Source of the DNA: Tubulanus polymorphus
Taxonomy: Eukaryota > Nemertea > Palaeonemertea > Tubulaniformes > Tubulanidae
Assembly (NCBI RefSeq): GCF_964204645.1
Contig: NC_134035.1
Span: 1-64,000 of the forward strand
Direction of reading: 5' to 3'
Length of the DNA: 64,000 nt
Part shown: in pieces, positions 42,201 to 51,270 of the stretch
Position numbering within the stretch: the stretch's first letter is position 1
How the letters are laid out: each line of letters opens with the position of its first letter
The notes under the pieces: model-generated
Told to the model about the DNA's origin: nothing
The model's database searches: none
Seen by the model: the letters and a program-made list of their open reading frames with translations, nothing else
Position numbers and translations under genes: made by a program

Positions 42201-44273
42201 TAACTTCAGATAAAAACAATGAGAAACATCTCTTCACATACAGATATTATTGAGTAGTTGATGTGAATATTTGTAGGGTGAATTGTTAGATCAAGATGAG
42301 ACAATAGCAGCTCATTCAACTCAGAAGGTTTGTTCTGTTCAATGTTGTTATCGAGCTATAAATGTTTTTAAGATGACGACAACCTGAGAAGAATTCACTG
42401 TTACTGGTTATTTGTCTAATTGTCTGCTTCTTGTCTCTTTATTTTTTGCCAACAGCAAAACAGGAAAAAACGCTGTGTACGTTTAGTCTTTTTTATGTAA
42501 TTTTTTGATTTTTCAGTGTAGTTAGAAATACGTTTTACTCTTATCTATGAACACCATTCACAAAATACCTAATTATATCCAGATTTTATTATAGAATTTT
42601 AAAAAGACTTCAATCGAAGTCGAATTAAGAGACAGACCATTCATCACCAGGAGTTTAGACTCTTTGGTTACTTTTCATTCACTGACGGCATGTTGTCCCT
42701 GGATCCCCCTAGTATTTATACAAGTCTAACTCATTCTACTGCAGATCTTCTACTCTCTTCATGTATTACTCTAACGGTGAGATTTTAAAGGATTATTTTC
42801 TATTTTTCAGTCTAAACCAACGAAACCGCCGCCACCGCAGAGACCTGCTCCGCCTCAGAGACCAGCGCCACCTACACAAAGAACTGGACCTCCTCCACCT
42901 AGACCAAGTAAATAATCATTTTATCGGCTTAGATTTCATCTAATAATGTTAACTATCAAATCTAAACTATCAACTATCAAAAAACAATGTTTTTCTTTCG
43001 ACTAAAGGTTCACCTAAACCAGTCAAACCATCGACGGAGCCAATTAGACCTACCCCTCGACTACCAACTAATGAATCTACTGTTAAAAATCCTGTTTCAT
43101 CATCTACTGGTTTGGTGAGAACAAAAACATTTCAATGAAATTCGTGACAAACAGATGGCTGCCTACATAATCCCCCCTATGATATCATCGAATTCCCTGA
43201 AAACTATGATGTTGCTCTGGAAATCAGTGAAATCATTGGCAGATGAGGCAGCCATCGTTTCAAAAGTTTCATTTATTGTTAAGTTGAATTTGTTTGTAAA
43301 ACTTCAGATCGGAATAATTGGACGACCGACAAATGTGCAACATACAGGAACAAGAGATGAGGAGCAAGCTAGATTTCTGATCGAGAAATTACTGGCATCT
43401 CAGAGTATGGATTCAGACTTACCACCTCCATTGTTACCAGCAGGTGAATATCAGTTACTCTGACAGTTGATCGACAAAATATGATTCAAAGTCTTGTTAT
43501 TTTCATTAGAAAACCTGATTGTTTTATCAGTGTGGAATAAATTCAAAAAGTGGAATAATCACAATTTTTAGGAGCCCATATTATTCCAAAATCTGATGCA
43601 GTTCCCCGAATTAGAGCGTTTAAAGAGGGACATCTCAACTGACTACAGTAACACAAACATAGTGTTGTAGTTAACAATTTAAATCGATCTACTGTTTATT
43701 TGTTGCTGTTGTATTTTTACAGATGGAGAATCATCAGTTGCCTCTGATCCATTCTCTCTTCCATCATCAACTGATCCATTCAGAACTACTCCAACTACTA
43801 CTACAACATTCTCTACAACTACAGATCCATTCTCTACAATTCCTACTACATTCTCAGCAACTTCAACTACAGCGGATCCATTTCAACCACCTGCACCCCC
43901 TCCTCGCCGTAACATATCAGAAGTACCGACTGTACCCCCTCGACGAGGCAGTGGACCGGACCAACCATCGGTACCACCTAGAAATAAACCCGTATCTCAG
44001 CTACTAGCTACTGAACTAGGTAGTCCGGGGACACCTCCCCCCTCACCCCCTAGTGACGCCCCTCTTATTACACCACCCCCTCTACCATCATCTCAACAGT
44101 TCGATGATAATTTCGCCGATTTTGCCTCAAATGGTTTCAGCGATAATTTCACCCCGCTCGTACCTCAACGATCGTCTCAACCTGGGGTGACTCCAGAACC
44201 AGGGGTAACTCCAGAACCAGGTGCTCCTCCTGTACCTAAACGCAGAAACCCACCTCCAGTTCCTCCACGATAA
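33230..44273 (+). CDS. SYNJ1: Synaptojanin, dual Sac1 / inositol 5-phosphatase
   Basis: Phosphoinositide phosphatase that sheds clathrin coats during endocytosis. 25 exons in phase: 33230-33350, 33452-33538, 33735-34002, 34445-34670, 34814-34897, 35067-35225, 35343-35509, 35655-35736, 35818-35973, 36361-36517, 36598-36786, 36869-36971, 37977-38117, 38261-38453, 39551-39709, 39861-40011, 40264-40336, 40518-40724, 41059-41306, 41669-41904, 42277-42327, 42811-42907, 43008-43114, 43308-43443 and 43723-44273. About 1382 residues. Sac1 domain ~1-490 with NCLDCLDRT (C381, R387). 5-phosphatase ~520-850 with [25 protein letters not shown] and SDHRP, all intact. RRM-like domain ~855-965. Proline-rich tail with four DPF motifs (AP-2 ear ligands) and PxxP sites (SH3 ligands) in the last exon. 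The 42277 exon is the least certain. A 21 nt microexon at 42456-42476 is possible. Introns 4, 12, 14, 16 and 17 hold tandem repeats. Confidence 0.96.
34177..34298. mobile_element. Fold-back element (short MITE) in SYNJ intron 3
   Basis: The left arm (CAAATAAAAACC, then CAGTAGATTTGTAGAAACA) is matched in inverse by the right arm (TGTTTCTACAAATCTACTG then GGGTTTTTATTTG), with about 55 bp between. The ~34 bp arms differ at only a few positions, so the whole ~122 bp can fold on itself. Confidence 0.75.
34711..34777. repeat. 9 bp tandem repeat in SYNJ intron 4
   Basis: Degenerate CCCCTACTG units, about seven copies, immediately upstream of exon 5. Confidence 0.75.
36990..37942. repeat. Minisatellite, 33 bp unit, about 29 copies, fills SYNJ intron 12
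   Basis: Nearly identical units read GATATCTCACAGATCTGTG then CGTGAGATGACT. Each holds the perfect 12 bp palindrome CACAGATCTGTG, flanked by TCTCAC/GTGAGA arms, so every unit can form a hairpin. The only frequent variant is GTGCGTGAG versus GTGTGTGAG, a CpG transition arranged in blocks. The array starts 18 bp after the donor and stops ~35 bp before the next acceptor. The ~1 kb open frames on both strands exist only because 33 is divisible by three. Confidence 0.97.
38760..39311. repeat. Minisatellite, ~31 bp unit, SYNJ intron 14
   Basis: GC-rich units GGATGTGGCTGGACCGGGTC then TAAATACCCGG, about 17 copies. Variants (GGATGTGCCTTGACTGGGTT; TTAGTACCGGG) recur in a fixed order, forming a higher-order repeat. 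The base composition is far above the AT-rich surroundings. Confidence 0.93.
40012..40195. repeat. Minisatellite beginning at the exon 16 donor, ~30-36 bp unit
   Basis: Units of the type GTACGGGCAATCAGTG then GCCCCCCTACGCCCACACAG. The first unit is the real splice donor of exon 16 (AAAG/GTACAGGC). Later units repeat donor-like AGGTACGGGC, ATGTACGGGC or the GT-less AGGAACGGGC. Confidence 0.88.
40385..40517. repeat. 34 bp tandem repeat duplicating the exon 18 acceptor
   Basis: Three units read TATATCTATCAGACCAGTGA at exact 34 bp spacing. The real acceptor is the final, diverged unit (TTTCTTTCAG/ACCGGTGATG). Each upstream unit therefore carries a decoy acceptor with the first bases of exon 18. 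Confidence 0.85.
40796..41042. repeat. Tandem pair of ~122 bp units, SYNJ intron 18
   Basis: Two diverged copies share AGCCCAGAGAAGAATCATC, AATCCTAGTTC.GCAAGACCA, GGCCTTCCTCAGA and TAATGTCTCCCAGT. The second copy ends just before the exon 19 acceptor. Confidence 0.85.
41456..41590. mobile_element. MITE, GTTGCAC family (degenerate), SYNJ intron 19
   Basis: GGGCCGGAATGCTCAGTCGT ... ATAAGACTAGTCTTAAGTTG ... GGTCTTGCCTAAGCCTGCAAC follows the same internal order as the copies at 20905 and 52027, with weaker ends. Confidence 0.55.
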
Positions 44274-46632
44274 AAAAAACATCTCAGCAAAAACAATAAA
44301 CTGAGCAGGAATGAGATGCATGTGAAAAATATGAATATTTCTGAAAAGTAAATTCTCCTCTGAAAAGAATGTGAAAATTTCAGAATCTTGCATCTAATTC
44401 CTGACTGAGGTTCCTCTAATTTCTGAGAATGTTGAAACTGGTTAATCAGTGATTAGTTCACGTAAGCATTTCCTTCGATCACCTAGTCAAAATAAACCAC
44501 AGTCTGCGTGTAGATATCATCAGAAAATTGACTTAGTGTTTAGAAACATATCTAATGTAGGTTCAACCATAGCTGCATAGTTAACTTTATATAAGTACTT
44601 CCTCATTATATCAATTCATCAGGTAGTTTTAAAAAGTCTTCTCACTGTAAAATACTGTAAAATACCGACCGGTAACTGATAGATCTGTTTAAACAAACAA
44701 TAGCGATAGATCGGTGTTAAAACCGTGCTAAACAAGCTAGTATTAGTTCTAAAGCACAGTTATAGAGTGAACACGTTTTAAGTAGACTGAATCAGGTGAG
44801 ATAGTAGTTTTATGTGCCTTCATCCCCCGGCTGTGGGTACTGCAGCTATGTACCCCTTGTTCTGGGTACTGCAGCTATGTACCCCTTGTTCTGGGTACTG
44901 CAGCTATGTACCCCTTGTTCTGGATACTGCTATGTACCCCTTGTTCTGGGTACTGCAGCTATGTACCCCCAGCTCCTAGTATACTGTAATGTAGCCCCAG
45001 CTCCTAGTATACTGTAATGTAGCCCCAGCTGTGGGTACAATAATGTAGCCCCAGCAGTCGGTACAATAATGTAGCCCCAGCTGTGGGTATAGTCCATACT
45101 TAAATGTTTTTTCGGAATGTTTTATGGATATTTGTTGGCTGTTAAATGTTATTTGAATCTTCTATGTGTGAATGTTATATCTATTGATAGACTATGCATT
45201 GAAAGGTTATGTCCATGTTTGTTAAAGAGCCAGTTGTTTAAAGTCAATGTTAATCCGACCTAAACTCTGTTCTACAGTTGTCAGTTGTCAGTTGAATGAA
45301 TCACTGGAAATGAAGAAATCTTTAGTCTTAACTGACAATTGTGCAACCAGGGTTCTGTTCACTAAACCCGATCAGCGTTTAACAATGTTTAAGCAACTAG
45401 CCTTCACTGAACAACGGGTGTGAAGTTACTTTTCATTTATTGTTGCATTTTAAACTCAGTGATAATGTGTGTATTTCAAACAGTAGGCTTCAATCCTGTA
45501 AGATTGAGAAAGTGCAGCTCAAATTGTTTTATGTATTGGGAGGAGTCTACTGCAGGGTTCATAGCAGTCCTTGAAGGTCCCTTAAAGTTCTTAAATTGGA
45601 ATGGATCAATTCAAGACCTTGAGTATCATGGAATCACTCCTTTAATCACTGTCATGGTCCTTGAATGGCATCTACCTCACCACTCTCGAGTACAATTTGA
45701 AGCTTTTGGTCACATATCATTATGGTGTACAGTATATCAGATCATTGTATTGTTAGGACTAGTACACTATAGTCTGATGGATGCTTGGTCTATGGATGGA
45801 CCCAATGTTAATTGGAAATTTTATGAACTATTGAAAAAAGCCGAGAGATTCCTTAAATCAGAGACAAAAAGGTTCCTGATACCCGTTAGATGGAATTGGG
45901 TCGTGGGATTATGAACAGACCTGTTACTGTATTCAGATATAACATTTCAATATGTGGCGGTCGCAAACTATGCACTTATAATCACTACCAACAACAAATC
46001 AGTGCTAGGGAATAGTGGATGATGTCATAGGGGGATTTATGGAGGCAGCCATTTTCTGGGTGATTATGGTTAGAACGTAATGAAATACTGTAAACATGAA
46101 AATAATGCTAAAAACCTGAGTCCTATTGATGCTTGCTTTGTTATCGGTATTTACGTTTTTTATTGTTTTTTTTACATTTTAATTGAATAGATTTGTTAAA
46201 CTATATGCATTGTGAGTCGTTTAGGTTGATTCAGCAGGGAGGTGCACCTCCCTGGGATTCAGTTACTTTCAGTCATCCATAAAATAATATATACTTATAG
46301 AAACTTATTATTAGCGATAAATAAATGTGATCCTGTATCATCACTAGAAATCGAAGTCTATCGATACATTTTCTATTTGCCACAATTTGCAGGATGCAGA
46401 ATTTTCAGGGTTAGAGTGGGGGTTGACCAGACTTGCAGCTTGCAGCTTGCAGCTTGCGTAGAGCTCGATAGAGAAACCATGACTCCAATCCACAGCCAGC
46501 AGCTGACCACGAACCCAACTGGGCCGATCCCAGACCAGGGCCGATCGGACATATTGTGTAGTGAATATCAGTATTTCAGAATAAGATGATGACTTTATTC
46601 AAGTAAAGTACGTGTTGACATTAATCACCGAT
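44274..46632. other. Synaptojanin 3' side and intergenic region
   Basis: It contains the 3' untranslated region, two tandem arrays (44818-45090) and, at about 45400-45920, a segment with GTCCTTGAAGGTCCCTTAAA and GGTCCTTGAATGGC phrases. That segment resembles widely dispersed animal repeats; its 164-codon frame is not accepted as a gene. A GCTTGCA triplet repeat occurs at 46434-46456. Confidence 0.5.
44818..45090. repeat. Two adjoining minisatellites (~29 and ~26 bp units)
   Basis: About five units of GGGTACTGCAGCTATGTACC then CCTTGTTCT, passing into units of AGCCCCAGCTGTGGGTACAA then TAATGT. They share the GGGTAC and CCCAGCT phrases, so the second may derive from the first. Confidence 0.88.
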
Positions 46633-46773
46633 TCAACCGGCCGTCATTTGTTGAAATGCGATTTGAACTTGTTCCCATAGAAACAGCCCAATTTCCTCCT
46701 TGTGTTCATCAAAAAATTTGATGGCTTCTTCGAGTGCCTTTTCAGTGAAATAACCTCCAGCAGCCGAGATGAA
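46633..46773 (-). CDS. Distal alternative last exon of the secreted helical gene
   Basis: A clean CAG acceptor opens 46 codons and a stop, in the same phase as the proximal last exon. Its core FFDEHKEEIGLF and following QV spacing match FFNDHKHEIGPF in the proximal exon (47931-48086), so the two arose by exon duplication. Because each carries its own stop, they must be used as alternatives, or one is a relic. Confidence 0.7.
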   Translation of the reverse strand, partial: FISAAGGYFTEKALEEAIKFFDEHKEEIGLFLWEQVQIAFQQMTAG

Positions 46774-49700
46774 CTGAAATCAATGCAGGAACATGTGGGT
46801 TGTTACGGGGAGAGGAATATGGTTTTATAAATATCCCTGGACTCAGTTCCAGAGTTTTCGATTTTGAGTTGCTATTACGTACTTAAGTTCCCGATGTTTT
46901 GAGTCAAATTCACTGATCAAACTAAGGAACTGATCCTGGGGGTCGCGTCTTTAAGCCCTTGTCAAGTCTCACGTGTTAGCTCCATTTGAATTCTAATGCA
47001 TGAAAGATGACAGTAATTCCTTGTTGCAGTCGATTAAGCCACTGCTGTAGTTGTGACGATTGTTTGATGTTTTATCCAAAATATGACTTACAATTGTAAC
47101 TACTAATTGCGACCCAAAAATAAAGTCGACATCAGTAAAATGTGACGATGATGAAATCACTGCTGTACAAACGGTTTAAATTCGTCTTTCGCTGGGATCC
47201 GCCGAGCAGCGAGGATGATTCAGCATGAAGGCAGCAGCTCGTGATATTTCATAATAATTTCCTAAAGCAGCTATTAGAATAGCATGGACTAAAGCAGCTA
47301 ACAGAGCAGGGACTAAAAAGCAGCTAAAATAGCAGGGACTAAAAGCAGCTCACATAGCAGGGACTAAAAGCAGCTCACATAGCAGGGACTAAAGCAGCTA
47401 ACATAGCAGGGACTAAAAGCAGCTCACATAGCAGGGACTAAAAGCAGCTCACAGAGCAGGGACTAAATCAGCTAACATAGAAGAGACTAAATCAGCTAAC
47501 ATAGCAGGGACTAAAGCAGCTAAAATAGCAGGGACTAAAAGCAGCTCACATAGCAGGGACTAAAAGCAGCTCACATAGCAGGGACTAAAGCAGCTAACAT
47601 AGCAGGGACTAAAAGCAGCTCACATAGCAGGGACTAAAAGCAGCTCACAGAGCAGGGACTAAATCAGCTAACATAGAAGAGACTAAATCAGCTAACATAG
47701 CAGGGACTAAATCAGCTAACATAGCAGGGACTAAATCAGCTCACAGAGCAGGGACTAAAAGCAGCTCACAGAGCAGGGACTAAATCAGCTAACATAGCAG
47801 GGACTAAAAGCAGCTAGAATAGCAGGAAGTTGAAGCGAAGCAAAATGTACAAAAACAGCGATGAAAAAGCGCGGGATAAAATGAAAAAACACGATCCGAA
47901 TTCATAATGATTTATTTACAATTGATGACATTATCGACCAATAGCTGCGGTAGAAGTGACTGTGAGGAAAGTTTGAAGGACTTGTTTGTAAATGAAAGGT
48001 CCAATTTCGTGTTTATGATCGTTGAAAAAAGTCATAGCTGTTTCTAGAACCGATTTCGCCATAGTAGTCGCAGCCGTCACCACAAACTACAAACAAAACC
48101 AACTATACAGCGCCCCCTAGCACACATATAAAGCACTTGAACATGGACCCAGTTTTACCGTCGGGTTTGACTGTATCGAAATTTAACTAATTGACAATGA
48201 ATTAATTTGACACTATCGAAAAACTATGGAAAGCGTGCTGAACATAAGACAAGTTTTTACACACAAATATACAATTAAAGCAAAGCATGGATGGAGGATT
48301 GCGCGAGCGATTAGAAAAGCAATTCCATGATAGCATAGGCAGTATTTCACCCGGTCCTGGAAGTGGTTGTTTCCACAACATATATCTCCTGGTGACAACT
48401 GGATTCCACTTACCGTAACAGCCATTTCTTTGATGATTTCCACTACCGGTTGAGACGCCTCCCAGGCAACTGACAACTTAGATTTCATCCAATCTCTGAA
48501 CGACGAGAATTTCGATCCCAATTTGTTGAATAATCCTGAATGAAATGATACTTCAGTTAACGCAGATTTTTACAATGGACACCAATTATACTTTCCACAT
48601 CAAGTCCCTGTACAGGACCATGATATATCATGAATATCTATAAATAGTGTAATTCTTGTTGCAAAAACCCGTGAGGACAAGGTGCACAGTGCAGGGCTTC
48701 ATTATATGGAAAATGAAATATCAGAATATGGCTTCAAAAACGTTGATCCTGGATCCAGCAGTTTCACAATTTAAATAATCAACTCCTAAATCATTCTATT
48801 TCTAATATTTCATTAGGCGACCTATTTGGACCCGTCGTTGTTACGGGTTCCCCTGCCTTGGGGAAACATGGCTAGGAGAGGTGGCTACCTTTCATTGTAT
48901 CAAATAGTCCATACTGTTCTCCATTCACCATTAGATGCGTTAAAGTTTTATCGGTGACCTGATCTTTTAAACCATCGAGGATTTCCTGAATCTGGTTCAG
49001 TTCTGAAATTGAAACGAAAACCACAACATTTAATCAAGATTCTTAAACTCGAGTCGTCGGAGCGTCTAATAGCAGATTGACTGAACCCGAGTTAGATTTG
49101 AATCTGAGTTAGGAAGACCGCGAGAGGACCGTGATGCTTACTGGTAGCTACTGTTGGGTGAGACTTCAGTTTCTCGATCAACTCCAGAACTTCTAATTTC
49201 GCTTTACTGTTCACCTTCCCGACAAGACCCTTTAGTTTATCGACCAATACAGCGGCGTCCTGTGCGATATCCGTACAAGCAAAAATTCATAAAGACTGAT
49301 CACAAAAATGTACAACTTTGTGGCTGACTTTTGCGGTAACTTCGAAAGCCTGTAGCTCAATAAGTTTTTGGGTTTATGAATGCGATTAAGACACAGTTGT
49401 GAAACTGGATCCAGGCAGTGGGTGATTTTACACGATGTACCTGTTTCTTCTCAGCGATTACTTGTTTCACTTTACCGGTTACATTCTTCAACACATCTCC
49501 GAGACTGATCTTAAAACTCATTCGTAACGATCTCATTAACCTATAATTAATATATTCATAATCATTATTCCATATCTATATTCAGCAATCGTGGAAAAAA
49601 GTTTTTCTCCGCATAAATTCCCTTTTTTAAGTATATGACTTCACGCCTTGCCAACCACTAATTCACTCACTTAGAAATTCATTCAATTAAATTGGTCTCC

Positions 49701-50316
49701 CAACTATACATGTATAAACCCCTAGTTTCTATAATTCCCTCACACCTGAACTCTATAGTGAGAGTTCGAAACGTGTCATTTTAAGTTTTTCAGTAAATAA
49801 ATTGTTAGTTTTCAAATCTTTTAAATCTGCATAGTGGGTTTTATTGTATAATCTGCTCCCGTCAGAGAGTGGCCGCATTCTACTATTTGTCATTAATGTT
49901 TAAGTAGACTGTTGGACTGGACTGGAGTAATACACGTACTGCTGCTCTTCAGAACTGATTCCCCTTTTGGAGATATGACTTTCAAGCGCATCGTTCGCTC
50001 TTCTGACCGCGAGTTCAGCAAATCCATCCAGTGCTGGAAATATAATCAAGTTTGGAATTAAAATTGCCGAAATACTCTTTCAAAAAATCATGACATTGCG
50101 ATTTTGTTTTATTGAAAATATCTTTTTATTTGTACACTAAGTGCCTTTAGGGCACTAAAGTCAAATCATAAGAAGGTTTAACAGAAGTCTCATACGACCC
50201 CCTGGGACCCCGCCTCAAAATACAAAACCTTTTGAAGCGAACTCCTGATTAAAAGCCTCGATGCTGCCAACAACAAAAACAACTGCAAAAACTGCGAGTC
50301 CAGTCTTCGAAACCAT
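46633..50316 (-). CDS. Unrecognised secreted helical protein, alternative last exons
   Basis: Six shared exons in phase: 50316-50229, 50033-49934, 49540-49441, 49259-49142, 49002-48889 and 48535-48414. Then either the proximal last exon 48086-47931 (265 residues) or the distal last exon 46773-46633 (260 residues). Exon 1 codes a clear signal peptide (MVSKTGLAVFAVVFVVGSIEA) and begins one base after its acceptor; a 5' leader exon ends at a GTAAGT donor near 50558. The mature part is rich in Lys, Leu, Val and Glu with amphipathic helical periodicity (LVDKLKGLVGKVNSKAKLEV, LNQIQEILDGLKDQV) and no cysteines. That is compatible with a lipid- or membrane-associating secreted protein, but this is inference. 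The exon 2 donor (GT/GTATTA) is weak and was chosen because it alone restores phase; otherwise exons 1-2 could be a separate ~73-residue secreted protein. No family recognised. Confidence 0.68.
47264..47825. repeat. Minisatellite, 24-26 bp unit, between the alternative last exons
   Basis: About 22 units AGCAGCTAACATAGCAGGGA then CTAAA with AAAAGCAGCTCACATAGCAG and AAATCAGCTAACATAGAAGA variants. A multi-unit block is repeated (higher-order structure). It lies exactly between the two duplicated terminal exons. Confidence 0.93.
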
Positions 50317-50557
50317 CCTGAAATTATACAATATAATCAGTCGTTATTCTATACCATACAAGGTATCAAAATATTTATGAATATCTGGTCCGTTTGTTTT
50401 TCTAAGTTGTTAACGTCAGATAAAACTATATTAACTATTTCACAGTATCGTTCACCGTTGGTTCACGTGAATCAACATTTGAGTAAAGTTAGGACGCAAA
50501 ATAACAATAATTCTTGATAGATTTTAAAATTTAGCAACAACAAAATATCTTACTTAC

Positions 50558-50640
50558 GTGTTTGCAGAGAATTGAATAATCCAAGCCTAACCGCAGCGGA
50601 GAGAAGTATGGAGATTTTGAGAAGAAAACGTGTGTGTGAA
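50558..50640 (-). promoter_or_regulatory. Likely 5' leader exon and promoter of the secreted helical gene
   Basis: A strong donor (GTAAGTAAG, minus strand) ends a non-coding exon at 50558. A TATA-like AGATAAAAG (minus strand) sits about 20 bp beyond 50640. Extent of the exon is approximate. Confidence 0.4.
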
Positions 50641-50819
50641 ACAGGGCTTTTATCTAATTTTAACTGATAAAACTAATGGGTTTTTATCGCCAGTGATTTA
50701 GTTTCCTTATCACTTTATTGTTAAATCATAAAATCAGGTAAAAACTTTTAACTTCACACGCGATGCACATATGAGAATTGAACGTGAAGGGGGGGGGGGT
50801 GTGGTACACACCGTGTGGC

Positions 50820-51030
50820 TACACACTGAACTAGTCTCACGGTACGGGGCTGCTGAACTAGTCTCACGGTACGGCGCTGAACTAGTCTCACGGTACAGGG
50901 CTGAACTAGTCTCACGGTACGGGACTGCTGAACTAGTCTCACGGTACGGGACTGCTGAACTAGTCTCACGGTACGGGGCTGCTGAACTAGTCTCACGGTA
51001 CGGGACTGCTGAACTAGTCTCACTGTAAGG
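50820..51030. repeat. Minisatellite, ~21-25 bp unit
   Basis: Units GCTGAACTAGTCTCACGGTA then CGGGACT, nine or so copies, with length differences of 3 bp (GGGCT, GGGACTGCT). It lies between the helical gene's promoter and the PHF21 3' end. Open frames on both strands here are artefacts. Confidence 0.92.
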
Positions 51031-51270
51031 GTCTGTTGAGTCTTTACAGTGTTGTAGGGAACCGTAACAACGACTGGTATTCAGACTAGGGTAAAAGATG
51101 AAAATCTCCTTCAACGTAAAATCGAACTCAAGAAACAACGAAACAATTTTAAGACATGATACATAATTATTACATTCTATTACATAATTTCATCGGACAC
51201 ATGATTCATACAAAATATGACAATTAATTTTATAAAAGACACGATTGTTTGTTTGTTTGGTTTAGAGACA

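Noticed and set aside
42598-42710. Additional synaptojanin exon starting [13 protein letters not shown]
   Set aside because: It has an acceptor-like TATAG but no usable in-phase donor before the stop.
45420-45914. 164-codon ORF downstream of synaptojanin
   Set aside because: It overlaps phrases (GTCCTTGAAGG and similar) typical of dispersed repeats, has no splice support and no conserved motif.
49906-50316. Separate ~73-residue secreted protein (exons 1-2 read through to a stop)
   Set aside because: Possible, but using the GTATTA donor joins these exons in phase to the downstream helical exons, which otherwise lack a signal peptide. Kept only as an alternative model.
50734-51138. 134-codon minus-strand ORF with YRETSSA repeats
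   Set aside because: Simple minisatellite translation; no start context, signal or conserved part.
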